A stretch of 64,000 bases of DNA from Sinorhizobium mexicanum (GTDB taxonomy: Bacteria; Pseudomonadota; Alphaproteobacteria; Rhizobiales; Rhizobiaceae): positions 3,693,501 to 3,757,500 of the forward strand of contig NZ_CP041238.1 in NCBI RefSeq assembly GCF_013488225.1. The letters are read 5' to 3'. Below the pieces are notes generated by a model. It made no database searches. It worked only from the letters and a program-made list of their open reading frames with translations, and was not told where the DNA came from. Shown piece after piece: positions 1 through 9,406 of the stretch. Within the stretch, counting starts at the first letter, position 1, and every line of letters begins with the position of its first letter. A program made the position numbers and the translations under genes.

Positions 1-1546
1 CGAAGGCGCTATCGAAGATGGTTTCCTTCAAGCTTGCATCCGAGCGGGGCGCATAGGCCGCCATTTCGATCGGCTGTGCGGTCGGCTCGGGTTCTGTCGT
101 CGGCGCAGCAAGCGCCACGCGCGTCGTCGCCTGGGCAGCGGTGTCACGCGGCGCCTCGGCGGATGCCACGACCCGACGATCTGCGAAAGCCGGGACACCA
201 ACCTGAGCTTCGGCAACGGCCGCAAGCGCGGCTTCCCCGGCCGGACGCATCCCCGGCACCGGCACGAAACCGAGTGCCTCAGCATCTCCGGCCGCGGCGT
301 CGGCGGACGCCACAAGCGTTCCATTGGCTATCAGCGCATTCATATCGCGACGGTCAAGCATCTGCGGAACCGGCACCTTCAGCGTGCTGAGATCCGCATA
401 CTCCGATGGCACGGTCGGCGTCTGCTGCATGGCCGCAGCCAGCGCCTCCTGGGCGTTGTTTTGCGCGGGCGCGACAAGCGCAACCGCTACGCCACCATTT
501 GCCGGCGCATCCTTGAAGGCCGGCCGAGCGGCCGGAACCGGTGCATTGATGTTCTGCTGTTCTTCCGAGGTCTGGCCGGCGACCGAACCCGCGACACCCG
601 GAAGCGCCTCCTGCCCGGCCGGCGCAGATGCAGTCTGAGCCTTGGCCGGAGTCTCGCTTTCGCCGTCTTCCGCAGCGCCGGCGACGATTGCCGCTGGTTC
701 TTCATCCTCGTCACCGCCACCGCCGAAGAGCATGGCGAACAGGTTGCCGCTACGCTTGCCGCTGGCAACGTCACCCGGTCCCTTGGCACCGCCGCCGGCA
801 ACCTCGATCGCCGACGCGCCGACCCGCCGCTTGTAATCCGCAACAGCCTGCTGATAGCCCGGCAACGGCTTGCCGTCAGACGGTACGTGCATGGTCTTCC
901 CGTCCGGGAAGAGACGTGCCAGCTCATTGCGGGTCATGCGCGGCCAGGCGCGCACGCCGCCGACGTCCATGTGCACGAAGGGAGAGCCGGAGGTCGGATA
1001 ATAGCCGACACCACCCACCTGGAACTTCATGCCTATTTCGCGGAGCGACTTGAGCCTCACGTCAGGCAGGTAGAAATCCATCGCCTTGCCGAGCATGTGC
1101 TGGCTCTTCTTGGCGACGCCCTTGGAGCGGGACCGCAGCATGCTGTTTGTGGCGGGAGAGCGATAGGCGGAAACGACGTGAATATAGTCGCGCGAGCCGC
1201 TCTTCTGGTAGACTTCCCAGACCAGATCAAGAAGCCGCGGATCCATCCTCGTCGGCTCGTTGCGCCGCCAGTCGCGCAGAAAACGGTTGATCTCCTGCAA
1301 TCCCCTGGAATCGTAGCGGCCGTTGCGCTTGAAGGTGATCTGCGCCTTTTCCTTGGTATGGATGAAATAAAGCTTCAAGGTCCGGGTCTGACCGGCCGCC
1401 TCGACCGGAGGCGCCATGCCAGGTGTGACGAGGGACGCCGCCAAAGCGATGGAGGCAAGAACCTGCGGCGCCTTGCGGGCAATCGCCGAGCAGATTCTCC
1501 GCGCTAAGAAGCCGACTGGCTTCTTCAAACCGAACAAATTTGGCAT
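1..1546 (-). CDS. DUF882 / YcbK-like M15-family peptidase domain protein, 3' end outside window
   Basis: Reading the minus strand from an ATG at 1546 gives an uninterrupted frame of 515 codons that runs off the left edge, so the C terminus is missing. Residues about 1-52 hold a basic start and a hydrophobic stretch ending near VEAAGQ, which looks like a signal sequence. The next 200 or so residues match the DUF882/Peptidase_M15_2 pattern: SAYRSP, then SQHMLGKAMDF and FVHMDVG, whose His and Asp residues are the presumed zinc ligands, followed by RAWPRM. The family relates to D,D-/L,D-carboxypeptidases of peptidoglycan, so a periplasmic cell-wall role is likely but inferred. After the domain comes a long Ala/Pro/Glu-rich low-complexity tail, longer than in a minimal YcbK protein. 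Confidence 0.85.
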   Translation of the reverse strand, partial: MPNLFGLKKPVGFLARRICSAIARKAPQVLASIALAASLVTPGMAPPVEAAGQTRTLKLYFIHTKEKAQITFKRNGRYDSRGLQEINRFLRDWRRNEPTRMDPRLLDLVWEVYQKSGSRDYIHVVSAYRSPATNSMLRSRSKGVAKKSQHMLGKAMDFYLPDVRLKSLREIGMKFQVGGVGYYPTSGSPFVHMDVGGVRAWPRMTRNELARLFPDGKTMHVPSDGKPLPGYQQAVADYKRRVGASAIEVAGGGAKGPGDVASGKRSGNLFAMLFGGGGDEDEEPAAIVAGAAEDGESETPAKAQTASAPAGQEALPGVAGSVAGQTSEEQQNINAPVPAARPAFKDAPANGGVAVALVAPAQNNAQEALAAAMQQTPTVPSEYADLSTLKVPVPQMLDRRDMNALIANGTLVASADAAAGDAEALGFVPVPGMRPAGEAALAAVAEAQVGVPAFADRRVVASAEAPRDTAAQATTRVALAAPTTEPEPTAQPIEMAAYAPRSDASLKETIFDSAF

Positions 1547-1726
1547 TCAATCCCCGTCCGACGGACAACCGTGCTTTGTTGTCTCAGATGACTGTCAAAT
1601 AAGGTGACAGCATGGCAATTATGCCACAGTCGCCACCGCCCCTTATAATATAGTGAACAGTCCACTAACAAGGTCTAAACGGCGGTGCCCCAATTGCACG
1701 GCTAATGAGGCGTGAATGCGTCGAAT

Positions 1727-3271
1727 TTATGCGGCCTCACGCAGCGGATCGTCGGGATCGATGCCGTAATCCTTGAGCTTTCGATAGAGCGTCGAGCGAC
1801 CGATGCCGAGTTTTCGCGCCACTTGACTCATCTGTCCGCGGTAGAACTTCAGGGCAAAGCGAATCAGTTCCTCCTCGACCTCGGCCAGCTTGCGGACATC
1901 GCCACCCTCATCGACGCTGGCGATGGCGTTCTCCAGACGGTTGTCTGGCATCTGCTCCCGGGACGCCGGTTGCTCCGCCACCTTCAAATCCGCATGAGCG
2001 TTCGACGCATAGCCGCCGGCGGCCGGGACGCGCTCCGGCCCGGCCTCGCCCCAGGAGAAGCCGGAACGATCGGCGACGACGTAGCCGGGTATCTGGGTCG
2101 CGATCTGCGGAAAATCCTTGACCGTGAGTTCGTTGCCTTCCGCAAGCACCACAGCGCGGAAAATCGCGTTCTCGAGCTGGCGGATGTTGCCCGGCCAATC
2201 ATAGGCCGTCAGCAGCGCCATCGCGCCGCTCGAGACTGTCAGCGGCTGATTGAGCCTCTGCTCGGCGGCAAAGCGCTCGACGAAGGCGCGCACCAGCACC
2301 GGGATATCTTCCTTGCGCCGGCGCAGCGCCGGAATGGTGATCGGGAAGACATTGAGGCGATAATAGAGATCTTCCCGGAACCGTCCTTCACGCACCTCGT
2401 TGATGAGGTCCTTGTTGGTGGCCGAGATCAGCCGCACATTGACCTTTTGCGGATGGCGCGCGCCGACAGTCTCTATTTCGCCCTGCTGGACGGCGCGTAA
2501 GAGCTTGACCTGAACGTCGAGCGGCAGATCGCCGATCTCATCGAGGAAGAGCGTCCCGCCATCCGCATCGACGAACTTGCCGGTGTGCTTTTCGGTTGCG
2601 CCGGTGAAGGCGCCCTTCTCGTGACCGAACAGGATGCTTTCGACCAGATTGTGCGGGATCGCGCCGCAATTGACGGTGACGAATGGTTTGCCCGCGCGGT
2701 CGCTCGCCGATTGGATCGCGCGCGCCACCATCTCCTTGCCGACGCCGGATTCGCCTTCAAGCACGATCGGGATGTTGGACTGCGCGGCACGGCGGGCAAG
2801 GTCGATGACCCGGATCATCGCCGGGCTGGCCGAGACGATGTCGTCGAAACCAACCGCCCCGCCGCGTGACCGCCGCGATGTCTTCACCTTGCCATCGCGA
2901 TGCGCCATTTTCAGCGCGTTGCCGATCGCGACCGCGAGCCGCTCCGGAGATACCGGTTTGACGAGGAAGTCGAAGGCCCCGGCCTGCATCGCGTGGACAA
3001 CCGTTTCGATGCCACCCTGTCCGGTCTGCACGATCACCGGCGTATCGACGCCGCGTTCGGCGAGCGCCTCGAGAAAACCGTGACCGTTCATCTCGGGCAT
3101 CAGGAGGTCCAGCAGGATGACGTCGATGATACCACCCTTGCGCACCAGCACTTCGAGTCCGCTTCGCCCGTTGTCGGCGAGATGCGCGACGTGACCCAGC
3201 CGTTCGATCATGTTCGTCAGCAACCGGCGCTGCACCGGATCGTCATCGATGACAAGAATATGTGATGTCAC
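1727..3271 (-). CDS. tacA: TacA-like sigma-54-dependent response regulator
   Basis: This 514-residue protein has the order receiver, AAA+ activator, Fis-type helix-turn-helix. The receiver (1-120) carries the acidic pocket (IDDD near residue 9) and phospho-acceptor D55 in LLDLLMPE. The central domain has Walker A GESGVGKE at 173-180, the sigma-54-contacting GAFTGA loop at 220-225 and Walker B GGTLFLDEI near 238-246, so it should open sigma-54 promoters. The C terminus ends in a HTH (VARKLGIGRSTLYRKL). The receiver resembles Caulobacter TacA, and the symbol rests on that resemblance. No histidine kinase gene is adjacent, so the partner is encoded elsewhere. It is divergent from pepF. Confidence 0.9.
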   Translation of the reverse strand: MTSHILVIDDDPVQRRLLTNMIERLGHVAHLADNGRSGLEVLVRKGGIIDVILLDLLMPEMNGHGFLEALAERGVDTPVIVQTGQGGIETVVHAMQAGAFDFLVKPVSPERLAVAIGNALKMAHRDGKVKTSRRSRGGAVGFDDIVSASPAMIRVIDLARRAAQSNIPIVLEGESGVGKEMVARAIQSASDRAGKPFVTVNCGAIPHNLVESILFGHEKGAFTGATEKHTGKFVDADGGTLFLDEIGDLPLDVQVKLLRAVQQGEIETVGARHPQKVNVRLISATNKDLINEVREGRFREDLYYRLNVFPITIPALRRRKEDIPVLVRAFVERFAAEQRLNQPLTVSSGAMALLTAYDWPGNIRQLENAIFRAVVLAEGNELTVKDFPQIATQIPGYVVADRSGFSWGEAGPERVPAAGGYASNAHADLKVAEQPASREQMPDNRLENAIASVDEGGDVRKLAEVEEELIRFALKFYRGQMSQVARKLGIGRSTLYRKLKDYGIDPDDPLREAA

Positions 3272-3457
3272 GAAAGCCTCCTGCTCTGGACACGCAGTAC
3301 TCTTTGGCCAACCTCATGTGCCAAATCATGCCAGCTATTCGTGCCATAGAGGACTGAACATCATGTTTTGAGAAAAGCTTGCATTTTATCCATTGGCGGC
3401 GATAGCAATGGGCCCCATATGGCTTGTTACCTCAGCCACCAATGCGAGAATCCTAAG

Positions 3458-5332
3458 ATGCCGCTATCTCCTCGAAACCTTGCCGCTTCAGCCACTCAAT
3501 CCGCGCTTCGTGCGACGGCGGGACAGGCGCATGGAGCCGCCGCCGACCTTGGCGATCTGCCGTCCTGGCGGCTTGAAGATCTTTACGCATCCTCCACGTC
3601 AGAGGCATTCCGCTCCGACATGGCCAAGGCGGAGGCAGACGCGATCGCCTTCGAGAACAAATGGAAGGGCAAGCTGACGGCGGCCGCCGGCAAGACCGGA
3701 GACGAGGGTATCGGTGCCGCGGTGAAGGAGTTCGAGGCGCTCGAGGATCTGATGGGGAGGATCGCCTCCTTTGCCGGGCTCACCTATTTCTCCGACACGT
3801 CCAAGCCGGCCAACGGCAAGCTCTACGGCGACGTCCAGTCGAAGCTCACCGACATGTCGGCGCATCTCCTGTTCTTCTCGCTGGAACTCAATCGCATCGA
3901 TGACAGCATCATCGATGCGGCTCTGACAAAGGACAGCCTTGCGGCACACTACAAGCCATGGATCCTCGACCTGCGCAAGGACAAGCCCTATCAGCTCGAG
4001 GACAAGCTGGAGCAGCTCTTCCTCGAAAAATCGATGACCGGCGCGAGCGCCTTCAACCGCCTGTTCGACGAAACCGTCGCGGCGCTCACCTTCAATGTCG
4101 ACGGCGAGGCGTTGCCGCTCGAGGTTGCGTTGAATCTTCTGCAGGATCCCTCGCCGGAAACCCGCAAGAAGGCGGCGATCGCGCTCGCCGAAACCTTCAA
4201 GGCGAACATCCGCACCTTCACGCTGGTTACCAATACGCTTGCCAAGGACAAGGAAATCTCCGACCGCTGGCGTGGCTTTCAGGATATCGCCGACAGCCGC
4301 CATCTCGCCAATCGCGTCGAACGGGAAGTCGTGGACGCGCTGGCCGCTGCGGTGAAGGCCGCCTATCCGCGCCTCTCGCACCGCTACTACGCCATGAAAG
4401 CGAAATGGCTCGGTATGGAGCAGATGGATTTTTGGGACCGCAACGCCCCGCTCCCCGACACGCCTAACGCCGTCATCCCCTGGGACGAGGCGAAGGACAC
4501 GGTGCTCTCCGCCTATCACGCCTTCGCCCCGGAAATGGCGACGATCGCCCGGCGTTTCTTCGATGACCGCTGGATCGATGCACCCGTCCGTCCCGGCAAG
4601 GCGCCCGGCGCCTTCGCTCATCCGACGGTTCCCTCCGTTCATCCCTACGTGCTCGTCAATTACATGGGCAAGCCGCGGGACGTGATGACGCTTGCCCACG
4701 AGCTCGGCCATGGCGTGCATCAGGTGCTCGCCGGCGCCCAGGGCGCGCTGATGGCTTCGACGCCGCTGACGCTTGCCGAAACCGCCTCCGTCTTCGGCGA
4801 GATGCTGACCTTCCGCGCGCTCCTCGACCAGACCAAGGATAAGCGCGAGCGCAAGGCGATGCTCGCGCAGAAGGTGGAGGACATGATCAACACGGTCGTG
4901 CGCCAGATTGCCTTCTATGAATTCGAGCGCAAGGTCCATAGCGCCCGCAAGGACGGCGAGCTCACCGCCGACGACCTCGGCGAGATGTGGCTTTCGGTTC
5001 AAACGGAAAGCCTCGGTCCCGCGATCCGGATCTCCGAAGGCTACGAGACCTATTGGGCCTATATCCCCCACTTCATCCACTCGCCCTTCTACGTCTATGC
5101 CTACGCCTTCGGCGATTGCCTCGTGAACTCGCTCTACGCCGTCTACCAAAAGGCCGAGAGGGGCTTCCAGGAGAAGTATTTCGAGCTCTTGAAGGCCGGT
5201 GGGACCAAGCATCATTCCGAACTGCTGGCGCCGTTCGGGCTCGACGCGACCGATCCGTCGTTCTGGGCGCAGGGACTGTCGATGATTGAGGGGCTGATCA
5301 AGGAACTGGAGGCGCTTGATAAGGCGGCCTAA
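3458..5332 (+). CDS. pepF: M3 family oligoendopeptidase F
   Basis: The 624-residue product is a cytoplasmic zinc metallopeptidase of the M3 (thimet/PepF) family that degrades short peptides. The zinc motif HELGH begins at about residue 414 in LAHELGHGVHQ, followed by the usual downstream Glu region (TLAETASVFGEM). Length is normal for the bacterial M3 oligoendopeptidases. The frame is open further upstream, to a TTG at 3368 and an ATG at 3419. The ATG at 3458 was preferred because the residues before it look non-coding, but no strong ribosome binding site decides the start. The stop is four bases before a dispersed palindrome. Confidence 0.93.
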   Translation: MPLSPRNLAASATQSALRATAGQAHGAAADLGDLPSWRLEDLYASSTSEAFRSDMAKAEADAIAFENKWKGKLTAAAGKTGDEGIGAAVKEFEALEDLMGRIASFAGLTYFSDTSKPANGKLYGDVQSKLTDMSAHLLFFSLELNRIDDSIIDAALTKDSLAAHYKPWILDLRKDKPYQLEDKLEQLFLEKSMTGASAFNRLFDETVAALTFNVDGEALPLEVALNLLQDPSPETRKKAAIALAETFKANIRTFTLVTNTLAKDKEISDRWRGFQDIADSRHLANRVEREVVDALAAAVKAAYPRLSHRYYAMKAKWLGMEQMDFWDRNAPLPDTPNAVIPWDEAKDTVLSAYHAFAPEMATIARRFFDDRWIDAPVRPGKAPGAFAHPTVPSVHPYVLVNYMGKPRDVMTLAHELGHGVHQVLAGAQGALMASTPLTLAETASVFGEMLTFRALLDQTKDKRERKAMLAQKVEDMINTVVRQIAFYEFERKVHSARKDGELTADDLGEMWLSVQTESLGPAIRISEGYETYWAYIPHFIHSPFYVYAYAFGDCLVNSLYAVYQKAERGFQEKYFELLKAGGTKHHSELLAPFGLDATDPSFWAQGLSMIEGLIKELEALDKAA

Positions 5333-5336
5333 GCCA

Positions 5337-5386
5337 CTACAGCGCCGTGCGTCTTTCAGACGCGCAAAGACCGCTGTAGCACTTTG
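5337..5386. repeat. Dispersed palindrome, hairpin-A copy
   Basis: The arms CTACAGCG and CGCTGTAG enclose a second paired segment, GCGTCT-TTC-AGACGC. Related copies occur at 12092, 21284, 31442, 32943 and 42750. This copy sits between pepF and pabB. It is probably a rhizobial intergenic mosaic element and could also fold in the transcript. Confidence 0.8.
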
Positions 5387-5438
5387 GATAGCGACACACC
5401 CCAGCGGCCCGATGTTGAATGGACGACGACCAGCTTCG

Positions 5439-6596
5439 ATGATCGAGAATGCGCCCTTTGTCCTTTTCCGGGACGACAGCGAAAACCGGACGACGGTTTT
5501 CGCCGAACCTTCGCGCGTTATCACGGCGCGTACGCGAGGCGAATTCCGGCGCGGGCTTGCGGAAATCGAAAGCGCTCATCGAGCCGGAAAGTGGCTCGCC
5601 GGCTATATGGCCTATGAGGCCGGCCACCTCTTCGAAGAAAAGCTTGAACCCTTTGCCGAGGAGAACCGCGAGACGCCGCTTATGTCCTTCGGCGTCTTCG
5701 ACGCGCCTGCGGAAGGTCATCCTCTTGGCGAACCGCAGCGACGGGTGGAAAACGAGCCCTTCCTCTCAGAGCCACGCGCCGGTTGGGATTTTCCGGCCTA
5801 CCGCGCTCGGTTCGAACGCCTGCATCAGCACCTGCGCCAGGGAGACTGCTACCAGGCGAACCTGACGATGCCGATCCATGCACGCTGGTCGGGCGACCCG
5901 CGCGCGGCCTTCTGGTCGCTGATCGAGCGCCAGCCCGTGAAATACGGGGCGCTTGTGGCGCTCGACGGCCCGATTCTCCTTTCGCGCTCACCGGAACTGT
6001 TCTTCCGCGTCGACGCCGACGGCTGGATCGAAACGCATCCGATGAAGGGCACGGCGCCGCGCGGCGCGACGGCCGAGGAGGACACGGCGATCATCGCCGC
6101 GATGCGGGCAGACGAAAAGACCCAGGCCGAAAACCGGATGATCGTCGACCTGTTGCGCAACGACATTTCCCGTGTCACCGCGATCGGAACGCTAGACGTT
6201 CCAAAGCTTTTCGACGTCGAAACCTATCCAACCGTTCATCAGATGGTGAGCCACGTCAGGGCCAGGCTTCGGCCCGACACCGGCATCGCCGATATCTTTG
6301 CGGCTCTCTTTCCCTGCGGTTCCATCACCGGCGCGCCAAAAATCCGGGCGATGGAAATCCTTCACGATCTGGAAAGCGGGCCGCGCGACGCCTATTGCGG
6401 CGCCATCGGCTTCATCGCCCCGAGCGGGGTGATGCGATTCAACGTGGCGATCCGCACAATTTCCCTGTTTCCGGACGGCCGCGCGATCTTCAACGTCGGC
6501 GGCGGAATCGTCTTCGATTCAAAGGCCGAGGCCGAATATGACGAATGCCTGCTGAAGGCCCGCTTCGCCATCGGCGACGCCGAGATCGCGCGATGA
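5439..6596 (+). CDS. pabB: Aminodeoxychorismate synthase component I
   Basis: PabB converts chorismate plus ammonia or glutamine to 4-amino-4-deoxychorismate on the way to folate. The 385-residue product has the chorismate-binding fold of the TrpE/PabB family. Visible motifs are THPMKGTAPRG, AENRMIVDLLRND and GSITGAPKIRAMEIL, the last typical of the C-terminal catalytic site. The frame is open back to 5316, but that extension is translated repeat sequence, so the ATG at 5439 (MIENAPFVLF) is taken. The stop overlaps the start of pabC in an ATGA, indicating translational coupling. No glutamine amidotransferase (PabA) gene is adjacent; it may be shared with TrpG elsewhere. Confidence 0.92.
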   Translation: MIENAPFVLFRDDSENRTTVFAEPSRVITARTRGEFRRGLAEIESAHRAGKWLAGYMAYEAGHLFEEKLEPFAEENRETPLMSFGVFDAPAEGHPLGEPQRRVENEPFLSEPRAGWDFPAYRARFERLHQHLRQGDCYQANLTMPIHARWSGDPRAAFWSLIERQPVKYGALVALDGPILLSRSPELFFRVDADGWIETHPMKGTAPRGATAEEDTAIIAAMRADEKTQAENRMIVDLLRNDISRVTAIGTLDVPKLFDVETYPTVHQMVSHVRARLRPDTGIADIFAALFPCGSITGAPKIRAMEILHDLESGPRDAYCGAIGFIAPSGVMRFNVAIRTISLFPDGRAIFNVGGGIVFDSKAEAEYDECLLKARFAIGDAEIAR

Positions 6597-7219
6597 CGGA
6601 TTTTTCTCTGCTCGAGACGCTGCGCTTCGAGCCGGAGACCGGCTTCGTCCGGCTGCAGCTGCATCTCGCGCGATTGACGCGCTCGGCGAGGCGGCTCGGC
6701 TTTGCCGGCGCAGAGGCTGCTCAAGCGCACCTGACCGAAGCAGTGCGCGGTGCTGTCGGTCCGTTGCGGGTCCGCCTGACGCTCGACCGCCACGGGGCCA
6801 TCGCCGTGACCACCGCTCCCTTTGCCCCCCTCCCCGATGACACCGTCTGGCGCGCGCGGATCGCTGCCACACGGCTCGATTCCGGCAACCGGCTGCTCCG
6901 CGTCAAGACGACACGGCGCGAAATCTTCGAGGCTGCGCGCGGCGAGTTCACGCCGGAGGAGGCCGACGAGGTCATCCTGCTCAATGAAAAGGGCGAGGTT
7001 TGCGAAGGCACGATAACGTCCGTCTTCCTCGATGACGGAAGCGGCATCCTCAAAACGCCGCCGATCAGCTGCGGCCTGCTTGCAGGCGTGCTGCGCACCG
7101 ACCTTATCTGCCAGCGCCGCGCTCGCGTTTCTCGTCTCACGCCTGCCGATCTTGAAAGCGGGCGCCTTTATCTCGGCAATTCGCTACGAGGTCTGATCCG
7201 GGCAAAACTCGGGGTCTGA
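6593..7219 (+). CDS. pabC: Aminodeoxychorismate lyase-like class IV PLP enzyme
   Basis: This 208-residue protein belongs to the fold-type IV pyridoxal-phosphate enzymes (BCAT/ADC lyase). The likely Schiff-base lysine is in RVKTTRREIFE, and the conserved GEVCEGTITSVFL segment binds the cofactor phosphate. It would cleave aminodeoxychorismate to p-aminobenzoate and pyruvate, completing what PabB starts. The start ATG overlaps the pabB stop by four bases (ATGA). Family members such as D-amino-acid transaminases look similar, but the coupling to pabB decides the assignment. The 3' end overlaps the convergent cyclase gene by 36 bp. Confidence 0.9.
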   Translation: MTDFSLLETLRFEPETGFVRLQLHLARLTRSARRLGFAGAEAAQAHLTEAVRGAVGPLRVRLTLDRHGAIAVTTAPFAPLPDDTVWRARIAATRLDSGNRLLRVKTTRREIFEAARGEFTPEEADEVILLNEKGEVCEGTITSVFLDDGSGILKTPPISCGLLAGVLRTDLICQRRARVSRLTPADLESGRLYLGNSLRGLIRAKLGV

Positions 7220-8140
7220 GCCTGCGAGCGTATAGCGTTTCACGCGATCCCGCCCTTCGCGCTTGGCAAGATAGAGCGCCTCGTCCGCGCGGGCATAGAT
7301 ATCGTTGACGCTGTCCCCGTCGCGATATTCCGCAAGCCCCACCGAGCAGGTGTAGTAGAACTCCGGGATGTTCGAAAGCGGGCGGGCGCTGCGCACCTTG
7401 TCCAGCACCCGATCGAGGATGAGATGGCTCTCGCTGACCGTCGTGTCGGGCAGGATCAGCATGAACTCCTCGCCGCCGATTCGGCCGAAGCAGTCTGAAC
7501 GGCGGACGATCGCCTGCATCTGCCGGGCGAAATCGAGCAGAACTTCGTCGCCGCGCTGGTGGCCATAGCGATCGTTGATCGCCTTGAAGTAATCGATATC
7601 GATGATCGCGACGCAACCCCACATGTCGGGATTGCCGGTGCAGTTCGTGATGAAGTCGGTAAGTCTGTCCATCGTGTAGCGCCGGTTCGGCACGCTTGTG
7701 AGCTCGTCCACCTGCGACGCCCGCACTGCGAAATCGCGGTCCTGCCGCAGCTCGCGTTCGTCGGCGCGAATCGAGGTGATGTCGACGGCGATGCAGAGCA
7801 TGCAGCCATTGGCATCGACCGTCTCGGTCATCCACAGCCAGCGGCCATCATGAAGGTCGGTTTCAAGCGCGCGAAACGGTATCTTGCCTCGCCGATGGAC
7901 CGTGGCCGCAATCCAGGTTTCGATGTCGTCCGTCTTCACCACCGTGCCCTTGCCGCAGGCATAGTTGCGCCGCATCAGATCGGCCCAGGTCGGAAAGTCG
8001 TCAGGAGCGAGATTATAGGCGGCGCGAAACGCATCGTTGGCAAAACACAAACGGTCGTGCTGATCATAAAGCGCGATCAATACGGGCGATCGAGCCTCCA
8101 GTTCCATCAAGGTCTGGAGATGGTCGCCAATCACGGTCAA
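7184..8140 (-). CDS. PAS-GGDEF diguanylate cyclase
   Basis: The 318-residue soluble protein has an N-terminal PAS-like sensor (about 10-125, LIALYDQHDRLCFANDAF) joined by a short helix to a GGDEF domain. The active-site motif is GGEEF, a functional variant, in CFGRIGGEEFMLILPD. Five residues before it lies RRSD, the RxxD inhibitory site for cyclic di-GMP feedback. It should make cyclic di-GMP from two GTP in response to a ligand or redox signal sensed by the PAS domain. The start is a TTG at 8140, chosen because GGAGGG lies eight bases upstream. GTG 8134 and ATG 8107 are alternatives. It is convergent with pabC. Confidence 0.9.
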   Translation of the reverse strand: MTVIGDHLQTLMELEARSPVLIALYDQHDRLCFANDAFRAAYNLAPDDFPTWADLMRRNYACGKGTVVKTDDIETWIAATVHRRGKIPFRALETDLHDGRWLWMTETVDANGCMLCIAVDITSIRADERELRQDRDFAVRASQVDELTSVPNRRYTMDRLTDFITNCTGNPDMWGCVAIIDIDYFKAINDRYGHQRGDEVLLDFARQMQAIVRRSDCFGRIGGEEFMLILPDTTVSESHLILDRVLDKVRSARPLSNIPEFYYTCSVGLAEYRDGDSVNDIYARADEALYLAKREGRDRVKRYTLAGSDPEFCPDQTS

Positions 8141-8269
8141 ATCTCAATCCCTCCGGGCAAACGCATTCGGGAAATGCAATTACAGCAAGAATATACACGC
8201 GCAAGAGCTATAACACGAATCGCTTGTGACCGAATGCCCGCCATGCCAATGGAAGGGAAATATGGTTAA

Positions 8270-9172
8270 GTGGCGAAGCTTCGGTTCCCCAGCATGAAAC
8301 ACAGCCCCTACGACGGTTCGTCGAAACCCTTCACGATCGGCCTCGTCCAGCTCGATCCCGAGCGGTGGATCGAACCGGACGATGCGCTTGAGTTCTATCT
8401 CGAGGAAAAGGCGCGGCTACTCGCCTCCATGCGCGAGAGCATTTTTCTTGCCGAGACCGGAACGGAGGCGGCGCAAGGCGAACTCCTGAACGTGCTCACC
8501 GGATACCTGCCCAACCGATTTCCGGCCCTCTACCGGCGCGAGGGCGACGCGATGGTCGTCGGTAAGCGCCGGGTGCCGCTCGCCGGCGATGCCGCCCTCG
8601 TCACCGCGGGTTCCCTGATCCAGGACGACCTTGCGATCATGGAGCGCAAGGGGGGCGATTGGCGGCTTGCCGCAGCCTATGTCGCCTTTCCATCCTCCTG
8701 GTCGCTCGCGGAGAAATTCGGCCGGGCGATGCATGAGATTCACGCGCCCGTTCCCGGCTTCGGTCAGGGCACGCGCAATGCCGAACTCATCACCCGGATG
8801 TTCGACAATCTTTCGCCCGGACGTTTCGTCGAACGCTTCAACTGGGCGATCAACGTCGACGGCGCGCTGCATTTGCCGAAGTCGAAATCCGAGCAGGCCG
8901 ACGCCGAGGCGGTGTCGCTTTCCGAAGACGGCACCTTCATCCGCATCGAGCGCCAGACGCTTCGCAAACTGCCGGAGACCGGCGCGATCGTCTTCACGAT
9001 CCGCATCTATTCCGATCCGCTCGCCGCGCTCAGAAGCCGGCCCGACGCGGCAGCGCTTGCCCGATCCTTCGTTACCCAACTCAACGAATTGACGCTGCCG
9101 CAGGCAGCATACAAGGGTCTTGTAAGCAAGCGGGAAGCCCTGATCGCAGCGTTGCTGGCGATTGCCGGTTAA
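8270..9172 (+). CDS. DUF3445 family, heme-dependent oxidative N-demethylase-like protein
   Basis: The 300-residue protein matches the DUF3445 family, whose characterised relatives bind heme and oxidatively demethylate small amines. Recognisable segments are the N-terminal PFTIGLVQLDPERWIEPD, a central SLIQDDLAIMER and the WRLAAAYVAFPSSWSLAEKFG block, followed by IHAPVPGF. No membrane segment or signal peptide is evident, so it should be cytoplasmic. The start is a GTG at 8270 with GAAGGG twelve bases upstream. An in-frame ATG at 8294 lacks a ribosome binding site. Substrate is unknown; family assignment is firm, activity inferred. Confidence 0.8.
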   Translation: MAKLRFPSMKHSPYDGSSKPFTIGLVQLDPERWIEPDDALEFYLEEKARLLASMRESIFLAETGTEAAQGELLNVLTGYLPNRFPALYRREGDAMVVGKRRVPLAGDAALVTAGSLIQDDLAIMERKGGDWRLAAAYVAFPSSWSLAEKFGRAMHEIHAPVPGFGQGTRNAELITRMFDNLSPGRFVERFNWAINVDGALHLPKSKSEQADAEAVSLSEDGTFIRIERQTLRKLPETGAIVFTIRIYSDPLAALRSRPDAAALARSFVTQLNELTLPQAAYKGLVSKREALIAALLAIAG

Positions 9173-9239
9173 GCAAAGTCTCAAGTGGCGGTTGACGCGG
9201 CGGCCCTTTATTGTGACAGGAAACTATGCTCTAGAGCAT

Positions 9240-9268
9240 CCGCTTTCAGCGATTTCATCTGAAAGCGG
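9240..9268 (+). promoter_or_regulatory. Hairpin in the leader of the homospermidine synthase gene
   Basis: A perfect 10-bp stem (CCGCTTTCAG / CTGAAAGCGG) with a nine-base loop lies about 140 bp before the hss start. No uridine run follows, so it is not a simple terminator. It may be a leader structure or part of a dispersed repeat. Confidence 0.35.
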
Positions 9269-9406
9269 GCAGGACGCTCCAGAACCTTCAGCGCCTCGGA
9301 GCGTTCGAACGCCCGGCGTTGCTGGCATTGCCAGAGACTCTCAATCGCCCGCTTTCCGCCCGTTTCAACCAACCTCACAGGGATGTTTTCTCAGGAGAAG
9401 ACCAAA

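Noticed and set aside
461..1507. Plus-strand open frame at the left edge
   Set aside because: The minus strand encodes a DUF882 domain with its metal-binding motifs over the same bases.
1592..1626. Regulatory palindromes upstream of the DUF882 gene
   Set aside because: CTGTCA/TGACAG and TGGCA/TGCCA pairs are short and can occur by chance; no regulator could be proposed.
3300..3335. Sigma-54 promoter upstream of the TacA-like gene
   Set aside because: TGGCAC and a TTGG on the minus strand are one base out of register with the -24/-12 consensus.
3599..5524. Open frame of 641 codons opposite pepF
   Set aside because: It is antisense to a strongly conserved gene; long antisense frames are common at this GC content, and its translation is rich in Arg, Glu and Gly without any domain.
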